Assembly (NCBI RefSeq): GCF_016862795.1
Contig: NZ_BONQ01000157.1
Location: forward strand, 1-59,088
Direction: 5' to 3'
DNA from: Dactylosporangium siamense
Lineage (GTDB): Bacteria; Actinomycetota; Actinomycetes; Mycobacteriales; Micromonosporaceae
DNA: 59,088 nt
Below, one piece after another: positions 8,099 through 16,285 of the stretch; position 1 is the first letter of the stretch, and every line of letters starts with the position of its first letter. The translations under genes were made by a program, and so were the position numbers. The notes beneath the pieces were generated by a model. It saw only the letters and a program-made list of their open reading frames with translations. It did not search any database and had not been told where the DNA came from.

Positions 8099-8563
8099 TT
8101 ACTGACCGGGCCGGGGCACGTCGCCGCGCCACTCACCGCTCTGGCTGCCGCGCTGCTCAATGAATTCCTTGAACCGCTTGGTGTCGGCCTTCACCTGCAG
8201 GCTGTCGGCGCCGACAGCGGCGCCGGCCTTCTCCACGATCCCTTCCGGTTCCCAGTCCAGTTGAACGGTGACCCGGGTCTCGGTGTCGCTGAGCCGGTGG
8301 AATGTGACCACGCCGGCATGGCGGGTGTCCCCACCGACACTCTTCCAGGCGATCCGCTCGTCCGGATGCTGCTCAGTGATCTCCGCGTCGAACTCTCGCT
8401 GCACACCCCCGACCTTCGTCACCCAGTGCGTGTGCGTGTCATCGAGCTGGCGGATCGCATCGACCCCGGACATGAACTGCGGAAACGACTCGAACTGCGT
8501 CCACTGGTCATACGCGGTGCGCACCGGCACGCGCACGTCGACGGTTTCGGTCACAGTGCTCAT
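8099..8563 (-). CDS. SRPBCC-family polyketide cyclase/dehydrase-like protein
   Basis: This is a 154-residue START/Bet v1-fold protein (SRPBCC superfamily). It opens with 'ETVDVRVPVRTAYDQWTQFESFPQFM' and contains the family's 'ITEQHPDERIAWKS' and 'GVVTFHRLSDTETRVTVQLDW' strands. Stress-associated actinobacterial members of this type are common beside sigma-factor and OsmC genes. The ligand is unknown. The ATG at 8563 has a perfect AAGGAGG ribosome binding site, and an alternative start 72 bp upstream is disfavoured. Confidence 0.88.
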   Translation of the reverse strand: MSTVTETVDVRVPVRTAYDQWTQFESFPQFMSGVDAIRQLDDTHTHWVTKVGGVQREFDAEITEQHPDERIAWKSVGGDTRHAGVVTFHRLSDTETRVTVQLDWEPEGIVEKAGAAVGADSLQVKADTKRFKEFIEQRGSQSGEWRGDVPRPGQ

Positions 8564-8800
8564 AGCGTCCTCCTTGACGTCGTACCGAACACCTCCCCGG
8601 CGGATGCCTGCAGAAACGTCAGCTATGTCACCCACCGATGCTGCATCCGCAGCGCCGCCGTAACCGGAACGCGCTCGGACACGACCGCGACCCGGACGAG
8701 CGAAGCGTCTGCCGCCGGGCCGAAGACGCGGTCGCGCCGGCCCAGTCCGACAACGCTGTCCGCCTCCGACACGCCGGCATAGACCAGAAGGTCAGGTTCG

Positions 8801-9543
8801 ATGTTCATCGTTCCCACGTTCCCTGCTTCGGTGTCACCGTTGCCCACCGCCAAAGTGAGCCGGCTGACTCGGACGAAGCCGGGTTCGCGGGCGGAGACCG
8901 ACGCGGTCGCTTTGTCGCTGCTGGCCGTGCTGGCCGATCTGCCGGCTGACAGCCCGGACCGGCCCAGGGTCCGCAGCCGGCTGATCGAGCTGTATGTGCC
9001 GATCGCCTAGTACCTGGCGCAGCGGTTCCGCAACCGCGGCGAGCCGATCGAGGATCTCATCCAGGTCGCCTGTGTGGGCCTGATGCGGGCAGTGGACGGC
9101 TTCGACGCGTCTCGGGGCACCGCGTTCCCCTCCTACGCCGTACCGATGATCACCGGCATGTTGAAGTGGCACTTCCGCGACAAGTGCTGGGACGTGCGCT
9201 CGACGCCACCGAGGAAGCGATCATCGAAGCGCTCGAAGCCGGATCGGCCTACCGGGCGCTGTCCTTGGATGCGCCGGCGAAGGGCGACGACCAGACCGGC
9301 ACCGAGCTGGGGTCCATGATCGGGCAAGCCGATGCCGACGTGGAGCTGGCCGAGGCGCGCGAAGCGCTGCGCCCGTTTCTCGCGCAACTGCCGGGCCGGG
9401 AGCAGAAGATTGTCACGATGCGACTCTTCGGTGGCTGCACCCAATCACAGATCGCCGCACAGCTCGGAATGTCACAGATGCACGTTTCCCGGCTGTTGGC
9501 CGCAGCGCTGGCCAGATTGCGCGCTGGCCTCCTCGCCGACTGA
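8801..9543 (+). pseudogene. SigB-class sigma factor pseudogene
   Basis: This is a degraded copy of a SigB/SigF-like sigma factor. Frame one reads through 'LLAVLADLPADSPDRPRVRSRLIELY' and then hits TAG at 9008-9010, where the intact paralogue (26854-27711) has Arg in 'LARYLAQRF'. Region 2 continues ('YLAQRFRNRGEPIEDLIQV...') up to 'FRDKCWDVR' near 9198. About 35 codons that would encode the start of region 3 are missing and the frame shifts. Region 4 then resumes ('ATEEAIIEALEAG...QSQIAAQLGMSQMHVSRLL') and ends at 9543. With one nonsense codon plus a frameshifting deletion, no functional sigma factor is expected. Confidence 0.88.
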
Positions 9544-9635
9544 GTGAAAGACCCGCATCGAGCTGCGCGCCGCACGGCTCCGTGGGGCGTGCGGAGGCGC
9601 CGAGCGCACGGGCTGCGAGAACGGGCCGTTGCTGT

Positions 9636-10676
9636 TCAGGCGCCGAGCGCACCGACGAGCAAGCGGCCGCTGGAGGGCATCTGATCCCGCAGGGAGCTTT
9701 CCCCTGCGGTCCAGCGGCCCAGAACGTGCTCGCTGAACCGCGCGTCGAGGGCGAGCGCGCACGCCGCGCCGAACAGCACTGTCGGGGCCTGGTCCGGTTC
9801 TTCCGCGCAGAACGACCCGCACAGGTCGTGCGCCGCGATCTGCTCGTGCACCGCGTCCGCCTCGACGTGTTCGTCGTAGAAGCGGGTCGCGTCGGCGTTG
9901 CCGCCGAGCCGGCGCAGGCCGTTGCCGTAGCGGCGGTTCGGCAGTGACGAGGTCATCTCGAACACGGCGAGATGTCCGAGAATCGCCCCGCGCAGCCGGC
10001 GGTGCAGGCCGAACAGTGACATGAGGTTGTTGGTGGCGAGGGTGACGGCGGGTACGGCGTCGAGGTAGGAGCCGTAGGTGTCGTCCAGGCCCAGCTCGCG
10101 CATCGTGACGCGGAACAGCTCGGCGTGCATGCGGGGCAGCCGGCCACCGCCGTACTCGTCGGCTTGGATCTCCACAAGCGCGGCCTTCGCCGGGCCGGCC
10201 AGCCGGGGAATCGCCCAGGTGTGCGGGTCGGCCTCGCGCTGGTGGTAGACGGACCGGTGCGTGACGAACTCGCGGAACTGCTCGATCGTCGCTCGGCGGG
10301 CGAGGAACTTGGACAGCGACGGCCCTTCGTCCTGCTCGACGAGTGCCGTCAGTGCTGCCGGCACGGCACGGGCCGACAGTGGGGAGGACATCGGCACCAG
10401 GCGCCGCAGCTCGGACTCGAAGCGGTCCTCCGCGGTGCGGCGCAGCGCCAAAAGGCTGGGATCCCACTCCCACCGGTCGTCGACGTCGTCGAAGCCTCGG
10501 TAGTGCAGTTCGTAGCACAGGTGCAGGGTGAGCTGCAGGTCTTCGTCGGTGAACGGGTCACCGCCAGCGGCCAGATCACGGCCGAGGCCGACAGGCAGGT
10601 CACGTGCGGCCCCGGTCAGCGTCCGCACCAGCCTGGCGGAAACCGGACCTCGAGGGGTGGGGAGCAGCATAGTCAT
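9636..10676 (-). CDS. Iron-containing redox enzyme (haem-oxygenase-like di-iron fold)
   Basis: This 346-residue protein belongs to the iron-containing redox enzyme family (HDO-like, haem-oxygenase fold). The helices carry candidate metal ligands in 'EQFREFVTHRSVYHQREADPH', 'EIQADEYGGG', 'MHAELFRVTMRELGLD' and 'FYDEHVEADAVHEQ'. Members oxidise small amines or fatty acids or act in tailoring reactions; the substrate here is unknown. The divergent CDGSH iron-sulfur gene at 10829 is a natural redox partner. The 5' end of this gene is part of a 70-bp segment repeated at 14071-14140. Confidence 0.85.
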   Translation of the reverse strand: MTMLLPTPRGPVSARLVRTLTGAARDLPVGLGRDLAAGGDPFTDEDLQLTLHLCYELHYRGFDDVDDRWEWDPSLLALRRTAEDRFESELRRLVPMSSPLSARAVPAALTALVEQDEGPSLSKFLARRATIEQFREFVTHRSVYHQREADPHTWAIPRLAGPAKAALVEIQADEYGGGRLPRMHAELFRVTMRELGLDDTYGSYLDAVPAVTLATNNLMSLFGLHRRLRGAILGHLAVFEMTSSLPNRRYGNGLRRLGGNADATRFYDEHVEADAVHEQIAAHDLCGSFCAEEPDQAPTVLFGAACALALDARFSEHVLGRWTAGESSLRDQMPSSGRLLVGALGA

Positions 10677-10748
10677 GGAGTTCCCTTATTCGGGCTGGTT
10701 AGACAGCATCTCTCGGGGAAACCGCTGGGCTCCGAGTTCACCACCGTC
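10631..10748. repeat. Duplicated junction, copy 1
   Basis: Positions 10631-10700 match 14071-14140 in the same orientation at 58 of 70 bases. This covers the start codon region of the redox enzyme gene and its upstream sequence. Further right, 10734-10748 (gagttcaccaccgtc) equals 14252-14266, which lies inside the methyltransferase gene. Copy 1 is therefore a complete redox-enzyme start joined to a remnant of a methyltransferase start. Confidence 0.75.
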
Positions 10749-10828
10749 GGTGGTGGGGGCAGCGCTAGCCTCGAACATGCCCGCTGGACACCACGCCGCA
10801 GTTTGCTCTACCGGTCAGCGGGCACCCC

Positions 10829-11071
10829 ATGGGCATGGATGATCGCTCCGCCTCCGTCACCGTCTGCGAGGACGGGCCGCTGCTGCTGCGTGGCCCGTTC
10901 ACGCTCCGCACGCAGGACGGCGCAGTCGTGGACCCCGGCCGCGCCACCGTCGCGCTGTGCCGCTGCGGCCGCTCCGCGATCAAACCGTTCTGCGACGGCA
11001 CCCACAAGGCGGTCGGGTTTCAGGCGCCCAGCGCACCGACCGGCGAGCGCCCCCTGTCCAGCGAGGACTGA
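10829..11071 (+). CDS. CDGSH iron-sulfur domain protein
   Basis: This 80-residue protein has the zinc-finger-like [2Fe-2S] CDGSH motif in the form 'LCRCGRSAIKPFCDGTHK' (residues about 44-61). The three Cys and one His coordinate the cluster. Members serve as small redox or Fe-S transfer proteins. ATG 10829 and ATG 10835 are both possible starts, with no strong ribosome binding site for either. It is divergent from the iron-containing redox enzyme, and the pairing suggests electron supply to it. Confidence 0.85.
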   Translation: MGMDDRSASVTVCEDGPLLLRGPFTLRTQDGAVVDPGRATVALCRCGRSAIKPFCDGTHKAVGFQAPSAPTGERPLSSED

Positions 11072-11116
11072 CCGGCCTTCCAACGCTGCAGCACGTGCCC
11101 GGCGAAGGCGTGCATG

Positions 11117-11548
11117 TCAGAAGGCGTACCGGATGCGGCAGTACGGGGTGCGCTCGCCGATCAGCGCACGCAGCGCGGCGACGTAGCCGCCCTTGGCGCC
11201 GGTGCGGTACCGCACGTTGACGAAACCCGTTCTCGGAGCGTTTCACCTGTTGCAGGTCGGGGCGCCAGATCAGCTCCTCGGCCTTCGGGTGCCAGCCGAG
11301 GTTCACCTCGTGCAGGGCCCGGTTGTGGGTAAGACCCGCGCGGTCAGGGACTTCTTGACCCCCAGCACGAGCGCCTCACGCTTGATCCGCACCCAGCGGT
11401 TGACGTTGGTCTCGTCGCCGTAGAGCTCGGGGATGCGATTGTGGCTCTCGACCTCGACCAGGTGCGCGTCGGGGAACCGGGCCGGCACCTCCCGGCCGCG
11501 GGGCAGCTCCGCGGCGGCGGGCTCGACGTAGATGCGGCGGATGTCCAC
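11117..11548 (-). pseudogene. Spore-photolyase-family radical SAM pseudogene
   Basis: The N-terminal part is intact from a GTG at 11548: 'IRRIYVEPAAAELPRGREV', 'SHNRIPELYGDE' and 'WVRIKREALVLGVKKSL' are typical of spore photoproduct lyase-like proteins. The frame then jumps straight to C-terminal sequence in another frame ('HEVNLGWHPKAEELIWRPDL', 'KRSENGF'). A second shift leads to 'VRYRTGAKGGYVAALRALIG' and the natural end at 11117. The whole central radical SAM core with its CxxxCxxC cluster motif is deleted. A family member is about 330 residues, and fewer than 150 remain. Confidence 0.8.
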
Positions 11549-11759
11549 TGCCCGTGCAGGGCATCACCGGTGGGGTCAGCGGCGAAGACGATGCCGTCGT
11601 GCGGCGCGATCGCTTCACGGGACAGGCCCGCCAGTCGCATCAGCGGACCGACCAGACGCAGCACTCCGCTGCCCCGGGCCCGGACCGTACCGACGTTTCG
11701 GGAGGCATGCACGCCGCCCCGGTCTGTGCAGGCGACAGCGCGACGCGGCCAGCGGCGGC
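11549..11759. other. Intergenic remnant region
   Basis: This gap holds no complete gene. On the minus strand a coding-like fragment ('MRLAGLSREAIAPHDGIVFA') runs into the spore-photolyase pseudogene out of frame, which suggests further decayed coding sequence. I cannot assign it to a family. Confidence 0.35.
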
Positions 11760-11784
11760 GTTTCCGCCGCTCACCGCCGGGTAG
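11760..11784 (+). promoter_or_regulatory. SigB-type promoter candidate for alcohol dehydrogenase
   Basis: GTTT at 11760-11763 and GGGTAG at 11779-11784 are separated by 15 bases. This matches the SigB-class pattern GNNT-N14-16-GGGTAY except for the last base. It lies 47 bp upstream of the GTG start of the dehydrogenase. Confidence 0.45.
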
Positions 11785-11831
11785 CCGACAGAGGAGCGGC
11801 GACTTGACTGCGTCGAAGTCGGAGGAGTGCA

Positions 11832-13013
11832 GTGAAAGCGGTTGTGTGGCACGGCAAGCGGGACGTCCGAGTCGACACGGTGCCGGACCCGGTCATTCAG
11901 GAGTCCAACGACATCATCATCCGTGTGACGTCCAGCGGAATCTGCGGTTCGGACCTGCACCTGTACGAGGTGCTCGGCCCGTTCATGGAGAAGGGCGACA
12001 TCCTCGGGCACGAGCCGATGGGCGTCGTGGAAGCGGTCGGCTCCGCGATCACCCACCTGCGGGTCGGCGACCGGGTCGTCATCCCGTTCAACATCTCCTG
12101 CGGGCACTGTTACATGTGCGACCAGGGACTGATGACGCAGTGCGAGACGACACAGGTGCGCGCTGAGGGCAAGGGCGCGGCGCTGTTCGGCTACACCCGC
12201 CTCTACGGGCAGGTGCCGGGCGGTCAGGCGGAGTACCTGCGGGTGCCACAGGCGCAGTTCGGGCCCGTCAAGGTGCCGGACGGCCCGCCGGACGACCGGT
12301 TCGTGTACCTCTCCGATGTGCTACCGACGGCGTGGCAGGCGGTGCAGTACGCTGCGGTCCCAGACGGCGGGACCCTTGCGGTCCTCGGCCTCGGCCCGAT
12401 CGGCGACATGGCCACCCGGGTCGCCAAGCACCTGGGATACCGCGTGATCGGCGTCGACCTCGTGTCCGAACGCATGCAACGGGCCCGCGCCAACGGCGTC
12501 GAGGTCCTCGATCTCACCGCGCACAACGACGTTGCCGAGTCGATCCGAGACCTGACCGGTGGCCGCGGCGCGGACTCCGTCATCGACGCCGTCGGCATGG
12601 AGGCACACGGCTCCCCTGCCGGCAAGCTCGCACAGACGATCGCGGGCCTGCTGCCAGACGCGGCCGCGGCGAAGCTGAGCGAGAAGGCCGGCGTGGACCG
12701 GCTCGGCGCTCTGCACCTCGCCATCGACGCGGTCCGCCGCGGCGGCACGATCTCCCTGTCCGGCGTCTATGGCGGCAACGCCGACCCGATGCCGATGATG
12801 GAGATGTTCGACAAGCAGATCCAGCTGCGCATGGGCCAGGCGAACGTCAAGCGTTGGGTCGACGACATCCTGCCGCTGCTCACCGGCGACACCGACCCGC
12901 TCGGCGTAGACACCTTCGCGACTCACCGAGTGCCGCTGGACGGGGCGCCGGAGGCCTACCAGAACTTCCAGGAAAAGAAGGACGGCACCGTCAAGGTGCT
13001 CCTGCGGCCATAG
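11832..13013 (+). CDS. Zinc-dependent alcohol dehydrogenase
   Basis: This 393-residue medium-chain dehydrogenase is of the formaldehyde/glutathione-independent type. The catalytic-zinc segment 'SSGICGSDLHLYEV...GHEPMGVVEAVG' and the structural-zinc loop 'NISCGHCYMCDQGLMTQCE' are present. The NAD-binding motif is 'LAVLGLGPIGDMATRVA' and the C-terminal region holds 'GGTISLSGVYGG'. It should oxidise a small alcohol or hydrated aldehyde with NAD. A GGAGGAG ribosome binding site precedes the GTG, and an SigB-like promoter lies upstream. A perfect hairpin follows the stop codon. Confidence 0.9.
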   Translation: MKAVVWHGKRDVRVDTVPDPVIQESNDIIIRVTSSGICGSDLHLYEVLGPFMEKGDILGHEPMGVVEAVGSAITHLRVGDRVVIPFNISCGHCYMCDQGLMTQCETTQVRAEGKGAALFGYTRLYGQVPGGQAEYLRVPQAQFGPVKVPDGPPDDRFVYLSDVLPTAWQAVQYAAVPDGGTLAVLGLGPIGDMATRVAKHLGYRVIGVDLVSERMQRARANGVEVLDLTAHNDVAESIRDLTGGRGADSVIDAVGMEAHGSPAGKLAQTIAGLLPDAAAAKLSEKAGVDRLGALHLAIDAVRRGGTISLSGVYGGNADPMPMMEMFDKQIQLRMGQANVKRWVDDILPLLTGDTDPLGVDTFATHRVPLDGAPEAYQNFQEKKDGTVKVLLRP

Positions 13014-13037
13014 CCGTTCCATTTGGACGGCCGATAC

Positions 13038-13066
13038 CCGGCAGGCGCTGCTGCAGCGCCTGCCGG
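13038..13066 (+). terminator. Terminator after alcohol dehydrogenase
   Basis: A perfect 13-bp stem (13038-13050 with 13054-13066, sequence ccggcaggcgctg and its complement) has a 3-nt loop and begins 25 bp after the dehydrogenase stop codon. There is no U-tract. Confidence 0.7.
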
Positions 13067-13384
13067 ACGCTGTGGTCCTTGGACGGTGCCCTCGTCATTG
13101 CTTCAAAGCCCTGCTCGGAGAGCGAGCCGCTGTCGGGCAGGCCGTCGGCGATGAGGGCGATGGCGCTCCAGCGGTCGATGAAGTCGCCGCGAGGGCCGAC
13201 CCGCAGGCTGCCCGGACCGGCTCGGGGATCCGGATGCCGAACGCGACGTACGGGTACTTTGACCTTGCGTCGATTTTTGCGTCGAATCTACCAGCGGCAG
13301 CAAGATGTGGAAGGAAAGGACCATCAGCTGCCAGGATCTCCCGCAGCACCAGGCTCGCCGTCAGCCTCACTGAAGAGGTGCTAC
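13067..13384. other. Intergenic region with a startless minus-strand frame
   Basis: No complete gene is seen. On the minus strand a coding-like frame ('GDFIDRWSAIALIADG...SLSEQGFEAMTRAPSKDH') runs from about 13290 to 13000 without a start codon and crosses the terminator. It is probably a gene remnant of unknown family. A GGAT-N16-GGGTAC sequence ending at 13257 on the plus strand could be an SigB-type promoter for the gene at 13385. Confidence 0.35.
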
Positions 13385-13996
13385 ATGGACCTGCAGGACA
13401 CCTCCGACCAGACACCGCTGCAACAGATCACTCAACGCGTCAGCCAGCAACTACACGGCCGGGGGATCCTTGCTCCAGACTGGCTTGTTCAGGCGATCGT
13501 CGAACAGCAGCTCGCCGCCAGCCCCTCAGCGGCAATGGACGTGAACAACCTCGACGCCGCCGCCACCGCGGCGCTGTCGACGACGATCGCGGAAACCGTC
13601 ATCACGGAAGTGGCCGACGGCCCGTCCACGCAGGAGTCCATTGCCGACCCCGCGGTGCTGGACTTCGATGAAGCCGGTCGGCTCATCACGGCGCTCGGCG
13701 TGACGACCCACTGCGCGTTGATCAACGCGAACCAACTGCAGCCGGCGCTGGGGGCGATCTTGGGCCGTACGGCGAGCTGCATGATGACCATCGGCTCAGC
13801 TGTTCAGGATGCGTATCGCGCCGGCGACTCGGCACTCCTGCTTCCAGCGGGGGCACTGGAGCTTGCCCGCCAAGCACTGTCCAGCTCGCTGACCGAACTG
13901 CATGCCGGCCGATGGACCGTCGTCGGCGGCGAGGACGCTCGTACCGCGGTGCTGGTCGTTCTGCAGGACACACTGTCCCGGCTCATAACAACCTGA
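13385..13996 (+). CDS. Hypothetical protein
   Basis: This is a 203-residue soluble protein of unknown family. The ATG at 13385 follows 'gaagagg'. The N-terminal 60 residues are amphipathic and Gln-rich ('QTPLQQITQRVSQQLHGRG', 'LVQAIVEQQLAA'). The C-terminal half has hydrophobic helices around 'LGRTASCMMTIGSAVQDAYRAGDSALLL' and 'RTAVLVVLQDTLSRLI'. No catalytic pattern is recognisable. It sits in the 3.4-kb segment between the two copies of the duplicated junction and may have arrived with that rearrangement. Confidence 0.6.
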   Translation: MDLQDTSDQTPLQQITQRVSQQLHGRGILAPDWLVQAIVEQQLAASPSAAMDVNNLDAAATAALSTTIAETVITEVADGPSTQESIADPAVLDFDEAGRLITALGVTTHCALINANQLQPALGAILGRTASCMMTIGSAVQDAYRAGDSALLLPAGALELARQALSSSLTELHAGRWTVVGGEDARTAVLVVLQDTLSRLITT

Positions 13997-14070
13997 GCCG
14001 ACGATTGCTGCAGCGCCATGCGCTACGCATCGACACCATCGCACACGACCCGTAGGTGCTGTCACCACCA

Positions 14071-14140
14071 GTCCGGCGGAATTCGGACCTCGGGGGCTGG
14101 CGAGGAGCATGGCGATGGAGTTCCCTCATTCGGGCTGGTT
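14071..14140. repeat. Duplicated junction, copy 2
   Basis: This is the direct repeat of 10631-10700 (58 of 70 identical). Read on the minus strand it still encodes a start resembling that of the redox enzyme ('MLLASPRGPNSAGLV' against 'MLLPTPRGPVSARLV'), but the rest of that gene is absent. It lies immediately upstream of the methyltransferase gene. Copy 2 is thus a remnant redox-enzyme start joined to a complete methyltransferase. Confidence 0.75.
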
Positions 14141-14170
14141 AGGCGATGTGCGTGTGGGAAACCCGAGGCC

Positions 14171-15127
14171 ATGACCGCCGCCACCGAGACGCTGTCGCAG
14201 CGCGACACCGCCCTGCGGCAGTTGGGCGTCGCGTTGAAGTCCGCCGGCTACGAGTTCACCACCGTCACACCCGCCACACACGAGCGGATCAACCACCGTC
14301 CCGGCAACGACCGCGCCGGCAGCCTGCGCGACGTGCTCGGCTGGAGCCGCCCGTTCGATGCCGGTCTGCTGCCTGACGACATCGTGACGCTCATGGACGC
14401 CGCAGGCGTGCTGGGACGCGACGGCGACGTGTGGCGCAGCCTGGTCCGGTGCTCCACCTACGGCGGAGAGCTGTTCTTCCACTCGGCGTTTCCGCCGTCG
14501 GCGCCGGAATCGGTGTTCTTCGGGCCCGATACGCACCGCACGGCCGACGCCGCCCTCGCGCACCTGCGTGCACTGCCGCGCCAGCCGCGCCGGGTGGTGG
14601 AGGTGGGCTGCGGGTCGGGTGCGGTGGCGGTGACGATCGCCAAGCACGCCCCGCAGGCGGAGGTCGTCGCGGTCGACATCAACCCGGCTGCCGTGCGGTT
14701 CGCCCGGATCAACGCGGCGATCGCCGGCACCCGGCGGGTCGAGGTCCGGCACAGCGACCTGCTGGACGGCGTTGACGGCACCTTCGACCTGATCGTGTCC
14801 AACCCGCCGTTCATGATCGACCCCGAGGGCCGGATCTATCGCGATGGCGGCGGCCCGCACGGCCACGACCTTCCGCTGTCGATCCTCGGCGCGGCCGTGC
14901 TGCGGCTGGCGGCGGGCGGCTCGCTGGTGCTGTTCAGCGGCACCGGCATCGTCGACGGCGAGGACCCGCTGCTGGCGACGGCCGCGCACCGGCTGGCCGA
15001 CACGGACCTGCGCTGGACGTACCGGGAAATCGATCCGGATGTCTACAGCGAGAACCTGGACAGTCCCGCCTACGCACACGCGGAACGCATCGCGCTCGCC
15101 GTGCTCACCGCGACCCGGCCCTCCTGA
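14171..15127 (+). CDS. Class I SAM-dependent methyltransferase (PrmC/MTS-like)
   Basis: This 318-residue methyltransferase has a ~120-residue N-terminal extension. The SAM-binding motif I is 'VVEVGCGSGAVAVTIAKH', the acidic loop is 'VVAVDINPAAV', and the catalytic motif is 'DLIVSNPPFMI'. The NPPF signature is typical of enzymes that methylate an amide, amino or exocyclic nitrogen (HemK/PrmC, RsmC). The substrate is unknown. The next gene, a carboxylate-amine ligase, follows after 11 bp, so the two form an operon. The upstream sequence carries the copy of the redox-enzyme start region. Confidence 0.85.
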   Translation: MTAATETLSQRDTALRQLGVALKSAGYEFTTVTPATHERINHRPGNDRAGSLRDVLGWSRPFDAGLLPDDIVTLMDAAGVLGRDGDVWRSLVRCSTYGGELFFHSAFPPSAPESVFFGPDTHRTADAALAHLRALPRQPRRVVEVGCGSGAVAVTIAKHAPQAEVVAVDINPAAVRFARINAAIAGTRRVEVRHSDLLDGVDGTFDLIVSNPPFMIDPEGRIYRDGGGPHGHDLPLSILGAAVLRLAAGGSLVLFSGTGIVDGEDPLLATAAHRLADTDLRWTYREIDPDVYSENLDSPAYAHAERIALAVLTATRPS

Positions 15128-15138
15128 AAGGCGCATCG

Positions 15139-16272
15139 ATGTCACTGACCGCATCCGGTCCGGCGGCCGTCGCCGGCACCATCGCCCAGCAGCGGCTCAC
15201 CGTGGGGGTCGAGGAGGAGTTCCTGCTGCTGGACGCCGGCACCGGCCAGAACACGCCACGGGCGGACGACGCCCGGGCAGCGCTCATCGACGAGGCGCGC
15301 GCGCTGAGCCGGGTCGAGTTCCGGCGCAGCATGATGGAGATGGTCACGCCCGTGTGCACGTCCCTGCCCCAGCTACGCAGGCACCTCGCCGGCAACCGGT
15401 CCGCCGCCGCGGCCGCCGCCGCGTCGGTGGGCGCCGCGCTGGTGCCGGTGGGCGCCACCCCGGTCGGCGAGCCGGACCGCACCGTCGAGGACACCCCGCG
15501 CTTCCACGCCATCTCCCGGCACTACGGCCCCATCGCCCACGACCCCGCGCTGTGCGGCTGCCACGTCCACGTCGGCGTCCCCGACCCGGAAACAGCCGTG
15601 CAGGTCTGCAACCATCTGCGCCCGTGGCTGCCGGTCGTGCAGGCGCTCTCGGCCAACTCCCCGTTCCACGCGGGCGCGGACACCTGCCACGGCAGTTGGC
15701 GCAGCATCCAGATGGAGCGCTGGCCGAGTCTGGGGCCGTCGCCGTTCCTGGAGTCGGTCCAGCACTACGAGCGGACCGTGGCGGAGCTCGTCGCCTCCGG
15801 CGCGATGCTCGACGCGACGATGGTGCTGTGGTGGGCGCGGCCGTCGAGTCGCTACCCGACCGTGGAGGTCAGGGTTGCCGATGTCTGCCCCACCGTTGAG
15901 GACACCGTCCTCATCGCCGGTCTGGTCCGGGGACTGGTCGCCACCACGCTCACCGACATCGCGGCGGGCCGGCCGGCGCCGCGGGTACCCAACCACCTGC
16001 TCCGGGCGGCGCACTGGGGCGCGGCGCACAGCGGCCTGGACGGCACCCTGATGGACGTGCGACGGCGGGCGGCGCGACCGGCCTGGGAGATGGTCGACGA
16101 GCTGCTCGCCACCGTCGAGGCGGCGCTGGTACACCACGGCGACCGGGACGTCATCGCCGGTGAGCTGACCCGGCTGCGGGTCGAGGGCAACGGCGCGACC
16201 CGTCAGCGGCGGACGTTCGAGCGGGCCGGCGACCTGCCGGCGGTGCTGCGGGAGCTGGCCGTGCGGGCCTGA
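15139..16272 (+). CDS. Carboxylate-amine ligase, GCS2/YbdK family
   Basis: This is a 377-residue ATP-dependent ligase of the glutamate-cysteine ligase type 2 family. The family features are 'TVGVEEEFLLLD', 'RRSMMEMVTPVC', 'LCGCHVHVGVPD' and 'NSPFHAGADTCHGSWRS'. Such enzymes join an amino acid carboxylate to an amine. Gamma-glutamylcysteine formation has been shown for some, but most actinobacterial members have unknown substrates. It is probably cotranscribed with the preceding methyltransferase. It converges on the HSP regulator gene with only 13 bp between the stops. Confidence 0.9.
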   Translation: MSLTASGPAAVAGTIAQQRLTVGVEEEFLLLDAGTGQNTPRADDARAALIDEARALSRVEFRRSMMEMVTPVCTSLPQLRRHLAGNRSAAAAAAASVGAALVPVGATPVGEPDRTVEDTPRFHAISRHYGPIAHDPALCGCHVHVGVPDPETAVQVCNHLRPWLPVVQALSANSPFHAGADTCHGSWRSIQMERWPSLGPSPFLESVQHYERTVAELVASGAMLDATMVLWWARPSSRYPTVEVRVADVCPTVEDTVLIAGLVRGLVATTLTDIAAGRPAPRVPNHLLRAAHWGAAHSGLDGTLMDVRRRAARPAWEMVDELLATVEAALVHHGDRDVIAGELTRLRVEGNGATRQRRTFERAGDLPAVLRELAVRA

Positions 16273-16285
16273 CGGCGCCGGCGTT

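Noticed and set aside
9634-9655. A 22-bp near match between 9634-9655 and 11021-11042 (ttcaggcgcc.agcgcaccgac)
   Set aside because: It lies at the 3' ends of two unrelated coding regions rich in the same codons; chance or local rearrangement cannot be told apart.
13000-13290. Coding-like minus-strand frame after the alcohol dehydrogenase
   Set aside because: It has no start codon and crosses a strong terminator hairpin, so it was kept only as a possible remnant.
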